Shown here piece by piece: positions 1-11,987 of a stretch of 64,000 nt of DNA. The notes under the pieces were generated by a model. The model was not told where the DNA came from and did not search any database. It saw only the letters and a list, made by a program, of their open reading frames with translations. Position numbers and translations under genes: made by a program. The number at the start of each line of letters is the position of its first letter. Positions within the stretch are counted from its first letter, which is position 1. The stretch is from Bagarius yarrelli (taxonomy: Eukaryota > Chordata > Actinopteri > Siluriformes > Sisoridae), in the NCBI GenBank assembly GCA_005784505.1, contig VCAZ01000003.1, positions 2,814,010 through 2,878,009 of the forward strand, written 5' to 3'.

Positions 1-3000
1 ACAGACAACAGAGCAGAGAGTAAGTGTAGACCTAAATTTTCAGGTTACTCGAAAGTTCAGGGTACCAGCACATGACGTTTTTTTGTTCTCGGCTATTAGC
101 TGTATTACTAGAACTATTTTGTATTTTCCTTTGCTGTCATGACTTTTCACATTGTGTATGATGTAAATTCTGATAACATTTGATTCCTCGTTAATACTAG
201 TTTAAACTGTGTTAATAGTTTGTGTGTAATTCAAAGATTGTGGGTTTGTAAAAGGGTAGCATGCATTACTGCACAGGGGTAATCGAAGCCCATTATCTTT
301 TGTTAGCATGGAAGCACTACAATAGGTGATTGTCTTCAGAAACATTTCTTGTTCTGCTGTTTGAAAGTCTCTTCACATCCTAATAACAATTATTACCCAA
401 AGCAGTTTTAATGTATTTATATGCGTTCTTATGTCTATTCTGTGGAAGGCGTAGGACCAAGAAATGTTTGTCCAATCAAAAGTTCGCTATAATGATGCAT
501 GTTTTTGAGAGATCTAAAAATGTATGGAAATTTTACAACCAGGGGTCTTAGAGGGTTTAACCTACCATTTGTAGGTTTTATTTTATTTTCAATTTGTTTT
601 AAACTAAATCTATTACATCTCTAAAATGGTCATGGCTACCCACTTTCTTTTGTGAGCACAAAATGGTTGAAGTGTGGTTGAGCTTCTGTTTATGTTTGCT
701 TATATAAAGTAATTGAATTTGGTTAGGAATGTATTTTCTTGAAATATACTTTGGTTGAAATAAAAAATGTTTGGTTTTAAAATGATATTTTACTGAGCAT
801 CACATATACTAACTATATTTTAAATATATTTTGACGTGAAACAATATCGGGTATGGGTCACCCTATGGGTTTGGGTCACCCATTTTAAAGCAGCTACACA
901 AATAAAGGCTTCTCCGGACTGCAAGCTAAAAATTTGTTACTTCGTTAAATGAGACAAGCTAGTTTATTTCTGGGCTGCTAGTCGTGCTTTGGATGTAAAT
1001 GTTCAGTGCCTGATGTTAGCATGCTAGCAAAAAGGTCTGCCAGCAAATACCACATAAGTTTCTGGAGAAAGGAATGAACTGTAAAAGTCTTTATAAGAGC
1101 GCTCAAACACACACACTCTCAGGGAGTTTAAGAAGGTAATGACAGACTGGTCTCGGGCTCTGAGTTGGTATTTCCAAAGCGCTGCATGGTGGATTATCAC
1201 TTTATATGGATAAAATGAGCTGCCTCAGCTGTCACAACATACACCCATGTCCTGATCTCAGGAACATACACACATACTTCATTAGCACCTGTTCATCTTT
1301 CTTTAGAGCATAGGCCGCCTTTGGGGACTTGCTTGTGTGTTCGCATGCACGTTTGTACTTGCATGCCCTTCTACTGTTTGGAAGAAAATCCGAGGAGATT
1401 TCCAAAGCTTCTGCTCAATGCTTTTGAAGCTCTGAACTTGTCACATATCCATCTGTCTGATGAAGCTTTATGAAACAGATGTCTATGCTTCTCAAACATC
1501 TGCCTATACCCCTCGCTCTTCTCTCTACACGCAGTTCTTATAGGAAAGCAACCTTTCTAAGAGAATTGTGACTCTATAGTATCATTTGTTGGTATTGTTA
1601 TAGCTTCAGTAGACTTCCTCTAACAATATAGAAAAATTTTTTTTAGCCTGGTAATATTACTGCCGGTTATGTTCAGTATATTAATTGTAAGGTTATAATA
1701 AAGGACTTTTAAGCCAGACGTTTTTAGCCACGCTAGTTTGACTTGTTTACCGATAGACAATTGATAGCCGCCGCGATCTGTTTTTCCCTTTAATAAAATT
1801 CTGCTATTGTCAGATTTCAGACTCTTTTCTGCAGTGTGACTTCTCCTAGGATGACCATAAAAACAGAGGAGCCAATTGGAGAGCTGAACCTGTTGATGCA
1901 GTTAGCATGACAAATTCATATCACCTCAGAAAAATGCTGAAGCGAGTTTGGTGGACAGAACCACCAAAAGAGTTATGGAGGGAAAGGAATGATTGTATGA
2001 CATGGTGTCTTCTGCTGCTAGCTGCCATTTTGCAATAGAACAGTCTGACTTTGACATCTGAGATCCTACAATGCGACATGGGGATCATGTTCGTACAGTC
2101 TGACATGCAACAATCGCAAAAGACTATCCAAAATCTTACAGTATAAGACTGGCTTTAGGCGACTTATACAAAGTTGAAAGCAGGATGTGGACAGGAAACA
2201 CTCCCTGGTTGTATCGAAGGGTTAGGACTTTAAATCCTGGCACTTTCCAGCTGCCACTGTTGGCTTCTTGATGCTCAAATACTTAGATTTAGCTTTTTTT
2301 GTTTTGGATACAAGGATCAGCCTAATACATCCGCTATATACAGTTTGTCTCTGTATAATTGTCTCACAGATTCATTTCTAAATTGATTGACTTTTAGATT
2401 CGTTTGGTAATTGCTAAAAAATAAAATAATACTTTTTTTCAGTAATTAATATTCTTTAACTGTGAAAAATATGGTATTTTAAATCAAATATAATAAATAT
2501 TTGGAGGTAATAAACTATACATAGAGGTGCACAGACTACAGTCAGAGTGGATTTAGGTAAAGGTTTATCCATATTATATTAAATAGTCTGTAAATTTAGC
2601 CTAATAACAGGTTTAAATAATAACATGCTATTATAGGTTTATGATGAGTCAGAAGCATCTTATGTGGTTCAAACATCCAATATGTCTGTAATTATACATT
2701 TTATTACCACTTGCTTATGTTTTAATTAAATTTATTCATTTCTAACAAAATCTAGATTTATAAAGATATTAAACTGTTTTTTTTTTTTTTTTATTTTAAA
2801 TAGATATTGATCTTACTCGATGAATCCCACCCCTCTGCTTGTCCAATTACAATGCTGTTTATATTGAGATGGCAGCTTGTTTAACCCCTTGCAGCATGTG
2901 ACCACGCCGGAATTTATCCCAAAAAATAAATAAATAAATAAAATATATACCTAAAAAATAAGGTGTAACTCAGTGAATGTTTACCTCACCTATATAAAAG

Positions 3001-5403
3001 ATATGTCTATAGAAAGCTTGACCTGTCTGTTATAGAAAGTCTTAGCCTTATTAACGCAAGTGTGGACACACCCACTCGCTATACATACAGTAATAGTTTT
3101 AGTGAGACACAGGGATGGTAAACACCCTTGATTAATGTCAAAAACAGCATTAAGTTTTCACATTAGATTCTTCAAAATTGCATTTTTTTACTTTTAATCC
3201 AAATACTAGAAACAACAACAATAACCGCTACCAACTATCTAGTTTTACTTTCAGACTTTTAACTCTCTGCTTTATCAGCTTTAATTTGCAAAAATTAAAG
3301 GAGAAATGAGAAACCTGGGTTGGTGGGAGTATCAGATTTTTTTTTTTTTTTTTTTGGAAGTTGTTCTTTGGACAATAATTTTTATAAAATTTAATAACCA
3401 TTGAAAGATAATGAACACTACTGGCTTTTGGCAACACTAAAAAATTATTTCACTAAATGTTTCAACATAGTTCTTTGTGCTACACACCTCACCTTAATAC
3501 CTGAACTTCAGCAGATCCTTCTGTAACCTAGCACCTGCTGCACTGCATACATCAGCCAGGGGCTGTTAGTAGACTCACTTTTACCGAGTGGTTTAATAAA
3601 TGTGAACACAGGGATGGAAACCGGATAAGGCCTTTGGCTACACAGTTGTCTCCTGTAGGATAACCATTTGTTTCACTTAATCTCAATTAATTCACTTAAC
3701 TGTCACAACAACTGGTCATATATAGTTTCACATGGCATTAGATATAATTTTTTCAACTTTTTTAATGGTTTCTGGCTTTAAGAATAAATGGAACAACTAA
3801 TGTCGCACATGAAGGGTAATGGGGGCGCAAAAGTTTTCGTAGTAAAGTTTTGTGATTAGTTTCATACAAAAAAAAAAATTAACCAAGACAGAGTATTGCT
3901 CTACATTGCTCCCTTATTGTTTCCTCCACTCCACCACCCCCGTGATTTCCCCATGGCCCATTGGAGGCCACCCTGAGTGAGGAACCTCCCTGTAGGAAAT
4001 TGGGATCATAATGACAGGGTGGTTAGTGCCAGCTGGGTGAGTAAGAAGGTCAGAGAGCAGCATGAGGCCAGGCTTATCTCTGTGTTCGGGCTGAATTCCA
4101 TATGTCAGGAAACAATGTAATCGGAAGGACTATGGATGTCCCGCAGTGTGCTATGTCATTCTTCCAGGAATACTTCAATACATGCACACTAAGTGTCTGC
4201 AAAGACAATGACTACCTCAAAAGTTTTTTTAGTTTTTTTTAACTAAGCTCAGATAAGGACTTCATAAACTTTTGTTGCACCAAAGTGAGCAATTAAGCTC
4301 TACTGAATCATATTTATATAGAGGAGTCCAGACTTCAGTGCTGATATTGCAGCGTCTCTGCTGAGGCCACTGGGAAATAACAACCAATGAGAGTTTAAAT
4401 ATGTGCCTCGTCCCATGTGTTCTAACTGACTCGGTAACCATAGCGATAGGATACCCTGAACAATTCACGCTGGCGTACTTAAATCACATTTAAAACCCCT
4501 CCACACTTCTTTTTATCCTTCTGTCACAGACAGATTTATTTATTTTTGCTCTTTCGTTTTTATTCTACTGTTCAATAGGGCAATGTGCATGTCCAGCCTT
4601 CTCTATAAGATGGCTGAATGATTTCTCCCTCTGCATGATGTTAAAAGTGGTGGCACCAGTGTAAGTCATTTCTTTTATTTAAACAGCGGTCGTTGGGTGC
4701 GATCGTACCTCGGTTTAAAGTCTAAATTAAGGAGAGAGGCCTCTTTTTCCATTCCCTTCTTCCCCGGCATTTTTAGTGCCATCTAATTTAATTAAAAGGG
4801 AAGTTGGCACTCTGGTGCCTATATATTACTTATTCATAGAGCCACTTTGTTTCCTGCAAGGCCGGTCTCTAGCCATAAAGCACACAGAAGGACAAAGGCC
4901 TCTGTGCTCTCGGCATTTAATAAGAAAGTGTTGGGTCACTGATCTCAGCTCAGTGTAAACACAAGCTCTGGAAAGGGACTCTGAGCTGGAGCAATGTACT
5001 CTGGGAAATAAGCTTGTGTACCAAAATGAAAGAGTTTGATGGGAGTTTTTTCCTCCAGTTTGGACAGCATTGGGAAGGTTGGGTGAGCCATGTTCAGTGT
5101 TCTTTTTCATTCTGACAGTGTTACAAATGTCTGGTGTCAAAAAAAGACTGATGTGTGCTACAGAAAAAATAGATTGCTGAGATTCCTCATTACTGTACTG
5201 CACTTGACTCCGATGTAAAGGCCGTGCTGCACTTCAGCGACTGCACCACAGAGATCGATGGCCAGGATTTTGCTGTTCTATAGATTATAGATATTTCAGA
5301 AGCATGTTTGGAAGTTCTTCCTGTATTCTGTGGAAGATGACCACTGATCATTTTGCTGTGAGGTGTGTTTCCTTTTACGTCTACAGCAGCTGTCACCAAT
5401 CCA

Positions 5404-5490
5404 TGACTGTTGGGCCCCTGAGCAAGGCCCTTAACGCCCAGTTGTTGTATGAATGAGATAAATGTAAGTCTGTAAATGTAAATGGAAAAT
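5404..5490 (+). mobile_element. SINE family A, 3' fragment
   Basis: It carries TGGGCCCCTGAGCAAGGCCC, the GATAAATGTAAGTC motif and the TAAATG tail but lacks the tRNA-like head. It abuts a family-B copy and a - strand family-A copy, forming a small cluster. Confidence 0.7.
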
Positions 5491-5639
5491 CAATTAAAGT
5501 TAAAATATTAAACATGTTAACACTGAAATTCTTTAGGCTGCACAGGTGGCTTTATGGTTAAGCTCTCATCAGATAAGAGTGTTGCTAAGGCTAAGTACAA
5601 ATGTAGACATATCTGACCAGTGGGGCTCAAACAGTTGAA

Positions 5640-5805
5640 TTTAGGGGCTCAAACAGTTGAAGGGGGTTAAGATGCTGAGTTGTGGATTGGAAGACCAAGG
5701 TTTAAGCCCTGACATGCCAGGCTGCCATGATGTGACCTTGAGCAAGACCCTCAACTTGCCCACTGCTCCAGCAAGGCTGTATTATGACTTTGTTTGTAAC
5801 TAATT
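5640..5805 (+). mobile_element. SINE family B, diverged copy
   Basis: It reads GGCTCAAACAGTTGAAGG, GATGCTGAGTTGTGGATTGG, then CCTTGAGCAAGACCCTCAAC. It resembles the copy at 35632 in order and spacing. A 22-base block with GGGGCTCAAACAGTTGAA is tandemly repeated at its 5' edge (5621-5660). Confidence 0.6.
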
Positions 5806-5829
5806 TCCCTTTTCTGTGTATATATGACA

Positions 5830-5996
5830 GATGCATTTACATTCCTGGGAGTTGGTAGAAGCCCTTATCCAGAGCGACTTTATCTCCTTTATTTTTTCTG
5901 AGCAGTTAAGGGTTAAGTGTCTAATTGATGGGGTTGGAAATCAATCCCATTATCTTTCACTTAGCAGTCCAACATCTTAACCACTGAGCTACCATT
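5830..5996 (-). mobile_element. SINE family A, complete but diverged
   Basis: The reverse complement holds the head (CTCAGTGGTTAAGATGTTGG), a B-box-like GGATTGATTTCC, and the TCGCTCTGGATAAGGGCTTC part with a short tail. Confidence 0.72.
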
Positions 5997-6126
5997 TGAT
6001 CAAATAAAGACCTATCTAAAGAACAATACACTTATGTAGCAGCTTAACTTCTAATTACTAAAGGAAAAAATACACAACTTTTTGGATCAGATAAAGCTTA
6101 ACGTTTTGAACCATTAAAAATGTTTT

Positions 6127-6128
<2 letters not shown>

Positions 6129-6171
<43 letters not shown>
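6129..6171. repeat. AT microsatellite
   Basis: An uninterrupted (AT)n run of about 43 bases. Confidence 0.9.
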
Positions 6172-6172
<1 letters not shown>

Positions 6173-7737
6173 GTACAATTTTTTTTGTCTTCGGAGCGCT
6201 GTGTCTTCAGTAAACTTTTAAATTTTTTGATTTTCTGGCAGCTTTGCTCCTCAGCGGCTGTTTCTGAAGTTCACCTTGCTACCTGGCAGACAGGTAGATT
6301 TAAAGCGCTAACAGCTTTTAATTTAAGCCTGTGCTTATTTTTCAAAGGTTGGCCAGCGTTCCAAACTGCGGACGTGAATGCATCAAGAGTGAAACATTGA
6401 AAGTGTCATCAGTCACTGTGGACCAACAGGCTCTGTGGTTTTAGTTTCAAACAAATAAATCTGCCGAGTACCAACGGCGAATCAGCTCCAGCTTTAATCA
6501 TTACATTTTATTCAGTTTGGTGAAAGTCAGAAAACGGTATTAGCATGCAGCTAACCCAAAATTACTAATTAAGGGACCATCAATGAATTTCAAACTAGTT
6601 TTTTTTATTAAAACTATGCAAAATATATATATTTAGAAATTATTTCAATTATACAGTCTATGCAGGTGCTGTTTACTTTTTTTTGATTGGCCAGAAAGTT
6701 GTACTCTTAACAAGATTGTACTCTTGACATTAACATTTCTAGAAGGCGTTTTCTGATAAATCAGTCGGCCTTGAATTATTTCTCTTTGCTAGATATAAGT
6801 TATCTGCTGTGTTATTAAAGTTTTCCTAGACGTTGTGATAAGGTTATGCTTGAAATGTTTTTCAGACATTTTATAATTATTTTTAACAATAGTATTTTTT
6901 AATGAATCCTTTGAGGTTCTTATTTAATAAAATTCTACCGGTTACGATTTCATTTTATTTCTTTTCTCGCTTGTAAGTACATTTTCAAGTGCCAATGACA
7001 CTTAACAAACTTTCAACTCATCAAAAGACTTAACAGATGTTTATTAGTTCCCTCTCAGTTAAACTAACTCTGTTACTCCTGGTATCGAGTTTCCTCACTG
7101 TTAGCATGATCGCATCACCTTCTTAAGGCTGTGTTAGCGGTCGTGTTAGTCATCTGCTTCAGCTGGGCCGTCTTATCGCAGTAGGTTTAGCATTACTGGT
7201 ATACACACCCTATTGTTCTATCCATATCTTTACTGCTTTGCAAACACAGAGTCTTAATTAAAACCTTTGAGACATGTCTTTGTCCGCACACCCTTTTCTT
7301 TGCCCCAAGCACATACGTGGGCTCGGTGTGTATTTGCTGACGGTTATTCATTGGCCATCTGGTGGAGTCATGTCTGTTGTGTGGTCTTTATACAGAGAGT
7401 GTCATTGTGTTAGGTGGTGTGTTAATCTGCCTAGTGAAGGAAAGTGAAAGGTGAATTGGAACCCTTCCCTTTATGCTGTCTTTGTGGCTCTTATGCTTAC
7501 GGTCATGGCTTTTTTGTCTGTAAGTGAGGTCTGGCCACTGCTGCCAAGTCCAGCCATTTCAGCAAGCATGAATATTTCATCCAGACAATTAAAGACGCAT
7601 TAAATGCGTTCTGTCCTTGAATGGCTCAAATTGCTTGGTTCGGTCTGTTCTTTTATAAAGCTGTGGTCTAAAACTTGTACACAGATCTTAAACTAATAAT
7701 GTGTGTGTGTGTGTGTCTGTTTAGATTTAGCTAAAAT

Positions 7738-8380
7738 GGTGTAATTACACTTATAGTTCGGTTCATTTGGTCTGGACCAAAAAGGAAAATGATACAAAAT
7801 GACCAAACTTGCATTTATGACAGTGTACCTAAAGATACCGAACCTTAAGGCATAGTAACACAACCTGATTGGTTGGCTTTTTCTGTGACATATATTTCTC
7901 AACGGATTTTACCATCGGAAACGATGCTGTGTACTGGGTTAATTGTGTGCATGGATATACGGTTCTACTTTTCAGGCTGAGAACTCGTAAGGAGCTCCTA
8001 AAGTTTTTAAAACAGCGGCAGGATTTTCTCCGTCGTATGCAAAAACGAAGATCTGCTGCAAAAAGACGTAATTTCAGACAACTTTTTTAGCGAATGGGCA
8101 ACACGATTACTTTGTTGAAACGCGATAGTTATGCTCCAGTGATCTGTCCATTAAAATTCAAATCCAAAGAACCATGATCAGAATTGCCTTTGCGTTACAC
8201 CTTGTGACATCACATTTTGTTTTTGGCCTGATCAGATATATTTGGTCCATGTTTCATTCATATATCAGTCGGACCTCATTAGAGTTTGTCTAAACTTATC
8301 TTTTTAGTGGTCTCGGTGTGCACCAAACAAGTGGAACAAGATAGTAGTGTTCATACTAATCAAGCGTAAACACACCCTAA
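7738..8380 (+). mobile_element. Possible nonautonomous DNA transposon (Harbinger- or hAT-like)
   Basis: The left edge GGTGTAATTACACTTATAGT and the right edge (reverse complement GGGTGTGTTTACGCTTGATT) form imperfect inverted repeats about 640 bases apart. Inside, a short reading frame at 7869-8090 is rich in Arg and Lys near its end (RRMQKRRSAAKRRNF), which may be a transposase remnant. The family assignment is a guess from the style of the termini. Confidence 0.4.
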
Positions 8381-9462
8381 GATTGTTTGAACATTCGAGA
8401 ATTCTATTGCGAACCTGGTCCTGGCACGAGAAACCTGGAGATTTTATTCTGAAGAAAGAGAAAGCGCAATGCAAACACGGGTGTTTCGAGACGCCTAAAT
8501 ATGTTTTCGACTATCTAAACACTGCTGGGAAGTTTGAAGCCGTACCTGAACAGAGTTTTATGTGTTGAGTCAGAGTGCCGAGACGTCGTGGTTCAAAGTA
8601 GTCAGCAATAATACTTGGTTTCCTCAATTTTTTTTTCTGTCTTCTCAACTTTTTAACGTTAATATTCGGAGAACTTTTAACTAAGTACAATGCTTGATTA
8701 TTATACCGAATAAAAGTTCACACTGAAATATATTTAACTAAATATAACCAATGAAAACTTCAAATAAATCAGGATTTCAACAGTAAAATGTTTTCACACT
8801 GGACTTTTCCCCCATGTTTTTTTTTTCCATACACAGACACAATCTTGATGACATCAGCACCCCCTTTAATCGTTCCCAGGCTACTGAAAAGCCGCCGTTA
8901 AAACTATGAACTAAAAACCACAGTCATTCACTTTTACATCTCTAGACAGGATGAAAGCAGAAAGCAGATGTTCCTACATGTCGGTGCAGTTAATAATTCT
9001 CTAATGATTCAGCATTTACGTATCAGTTAATCCTGTAATGTGACTGAAAAAAAAACTCTGACGTTTTTTTTTCATGAAATCATTTAGAGAACGTAGGTAA
9101 ATGAATGTGCGCAAGAGAGAGGGAGAGTGAATCAGTGTGGCCGTGTGTGAGAGAGAATAAGAGAGAGAGAAAAACTGCTCGAGAGTGTGTGGGTGTGTTT
9201 GGATAGTGAACTATGATGGAGTATATTTCCAGCTTGTGTTCCCAGGATCCACCTTTACCAGCTTAAAGCAGTTAATGAAGAAGGATTTGAGTTAGTGCAC
9301 CCGTGATAGAAAACCATTAAACAAGTCAAATTTCACTTAAATGTGTGCGCACTCATGAGAATTTAAACTGGAATTGAACAGCCGGGCCCAAACTGAGGCT
9401 TTTTTGATCCGAAGAAAGATCAGTGTTGTCAGGTTTCTAAGCCATAGTAACAATAAGATCTT

Positions 9463-9860
9463 ATCCAGCTAACTATTCTGATATATTTTGTTCACGATAG
9501 TGTATCGATATTTTAACCTGTATCATTAAATGCATATTTAAGCCGGCACCCACATGCACAGCTGTGTCACGGTGACCCGGGTTCGAATGCGGTCCCCTTC
9601 CTGCCTTTTTAACTCTCTCTCTGTCCTATAAATGAAAGGAAAACTCTCATAAAAATAGATTAATATGTATTTAAATTATGTTTTAACCTGATTTACATTT
9701 ACCTTGATATTAAATGAAACCCCTTTGTGCATGTAAAACCACTTCCTCCTCCGCTCCTGTAGTTGTCGCTGATACATACGGTCACTGCCTCAGAAGCTTG
9801 GCAAGCATGGCGGCAAAAATAAGGGTGCCTGCGGCTTTGTATTTGTTGTATTTGTATTTG
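9463..9860 (+). mobile_element. hAT-like nonautonomous element, copy 1, interrupted
   Basis: It shares CAGCTAACTAT, CACGATAGTGTATCGATATT, a GTCGCTGATACATACGGTCA block and a CATGGCGG core with copies at 14051 and 27405. The 5' tip is eroded. A tRNA-like repeat at about 9542-9655 splits it in two, so it is the older of the pair. Confidence 0.6.
9542..9655 (+). mobile_element. tRNA-like repeat nested in hAT-like copy 1
   Basis: It contains GTGACCCGGGTTCGAATGCG, a B-box-like stretch, followed by CCTTCCTGCC and a CT-rich part. Related repeats occur on the - strand at 56752-56885 and 61140-61266, where the order is inverted and the GGTTCGA-like stretch is eroded. Confidence 0.55.
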
Positions 9861-11438
9861 GATAAATCTCCTCAGTTTGTCGTGCTGTCTTGGGCAGGTA
9901 AGGGACCTGACTCTCTTGCAGCTTGTCATCCTTCCTAGGACAAATGCTCAATGGCCTGAGGAAAGACAGTGTGGTGTGCTTGTTCTCCTTAAGCAATACT
10001 ACCTCAAACCTTATACACACTTTTAATCCTTGGCCTTTTACAGAAATGCTTTACTGCCAGCGATGAAGCAGGATCACATGATTAGGGGGGCATTTTTACT
10101 CTGGCATTTCTAGATTTGACTGTTCTTTTGTGTCCGAATAAGCGAACGCTTGTTTGGAAGTGAGCTTTACCGAATATCTCTGTGCAGATTGGTTAGGTTC
10201 CATGAGGTCAGAAGTGGATTGACCTCGACTTTACTTATAAACACATTCTATGCATGTCATCTGCTTAGGGTTTGGCAAATACCTTTCAGATATAGTACCG
10301 TGATCAGGGCTTTGAGGATGCTAATCATTTCATTGTCAGTGCTTCTAATCAGAAAGATAATCCTGCAGATTGCATCGCCTCGCTGCTCGTTTTCCTTTGT
10401 GATGAATTGAAGACATGTGCTGGTGGCATGTGTGTGATGTATGTGGTCAGGAATTAACCTCAGTGACTGCTTCTCCATGCTTTATTGTGCGTTTCCCAGT
10501 GTCACAGCTTCGTTAGAAAAGAGAGCATGTGCAGCTATTGATCATGTCAGTGTGTGACATCGGCCATGTTAGGCTACTGGATCATGCATTTTGATCATGA
10601 TTGGTTGAATGCTGGGGATTTTAGTGAACAGATATAAATATTAACATACGACAAGACTGACATTCGATATGACGTCCCTCATAGTGTCTTTCTTTCTCTT
10701 CTGCCCGTCTCGGCTGTTATCCTTATTCAGGCTCTTCTCTTGTCAGTCCAGGGCACTTAAGTGCTGAGTCATCCGGTCTAAACAGACATTAATAAGCCGC
10801 CATTCATAATTCAGTCATTTCCGCGTTATGGAAGCAGACATTTTTGCTTGGCGAAGCAGCAGGCACTGTTGGGAAGGTAAATTACGGGTCAATAAATATT
10901 AGCCGTGAACCGAGCTGATCTTCTCTACTAGGCCCTTTCTGTAAAATGAGGCTTTTTAGGTTCCCTTTTGTTTTCCCATCTGTCTCCATACACCAGCTCG
11001 CTGATCCACCCATTGATTTTGACCCAACATTGATAATGTAATTGAAAAGATGCCTGAGGCCAAGGCTTTTTGTTCATCTCAATAGCCGGCCATTACTGAA
11101 GGTCATGACCCTTGAACTCTTCCCATCCTTTTAGCCAAGTCCCTCAAGTGGATTCCTGATCCTAAATCTGTAATGGATGATGTCAATGGAAGGCAAACAC
11201 AGGCATATCTTGAGTATTGTAAATGTACACATTAACACTTTCTAAAGTCACTCACATTTGAGTCTGAATTTTATACGCACTTAAAAAAATATATAACACA
11301 GACCTTGAGATGTACAGTCACGCCTGAATCAGCAAAACATCTTAACGCACACAAAGGTGTTTTATCTGTTTTCTTATGCACCCATATTTCTATTGAGAGT
11401 ATGCAAAGTCAAACTCTACATAAGGCAAAGCCATGAAG

Positions 11439-11439
<1 letters not shown>

Positions 11440-11470
<31 letters not shown>
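11440..11470. repeat. CA microsatellite
   Basis: (CA)15, uninterrupted. Confidence 0.9.
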
Positions 11471-11471
<1 letters not shown>

Positions 11472-11535
11472 TTACCCGAGCTTTCTGCTAGCAATGCCTG
11501 TGTGCTGTGAGAGATACAAGAATCACACTATTTTA

Positions 11536-11696
11536 TTTACATTTCTGTCATAAAGCAGACTTTTATTCTGAGTGACTTACACAAATCTCTCTCCTTTTTT
11601 TTTTTTATCTATTTTGAGCAATTGTGGGTTAGGGGCCTTACTTAGGGGCAGCTTCTGTGGGGCAGGGAATTGAACCCACAATGTTCTGATCAGCAC
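11536..11696 (-). mobile_element. SINE family A, diverged
   Basis: The reverse complement gives the B-box-like TGTGGGTTCAATTCCCTGCC and the AAGTCACTCAGAATAAAAGT 3' part. The tRNA-like head is mostly lost. Confidence 0.65.
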
Positions 11697-11765
11697 TTTC
11701 TTCATGGCGTTTTGCATCTAATACAACAAATATTTATTAATATTAAAAAAGCAACTGCAGTACCC

Positions 11766-11948
11766 ATAGTGGTAGCTTAAAGAGTTAATACTCTGGGTTG
11801 TTGATTGAGGTTCAAGTACCACCACCACCATCAAGCTTCAACTATTGGGCCCTTGAGAAAGACCCTTAATAATTTTTAGTTGACCCTGTGCTCTGACCCC
11901 AACTTTTTAATCTGGGATATTTAAAGAAACAGAATTTACAGTGCTATA

Positions 11949-11950
<2 letters not shown>
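11766..11950 (+). mobile_element. SINE family B
   Basis: It reads TAGTGGTAGCTTAAAGAGTT, TTGATTGAGGTTCAAGTACC, TTGGGCCCTTGAGAAAGACC in near form, CTGTGCTCTGACCCCAACTT and TGGGATATTTAAAGAAACAG. A (GT)n run follows directly. Confidence 0.65.

Positions 11951-11986
<36 letters not shown>
11951..11986. repeat. GT microsatellite
   Basis: (GT)18, uninterrupted, following a family-B SINE. Confidence 0.9.
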
Positions 11987-11987
<1 letters not shown>

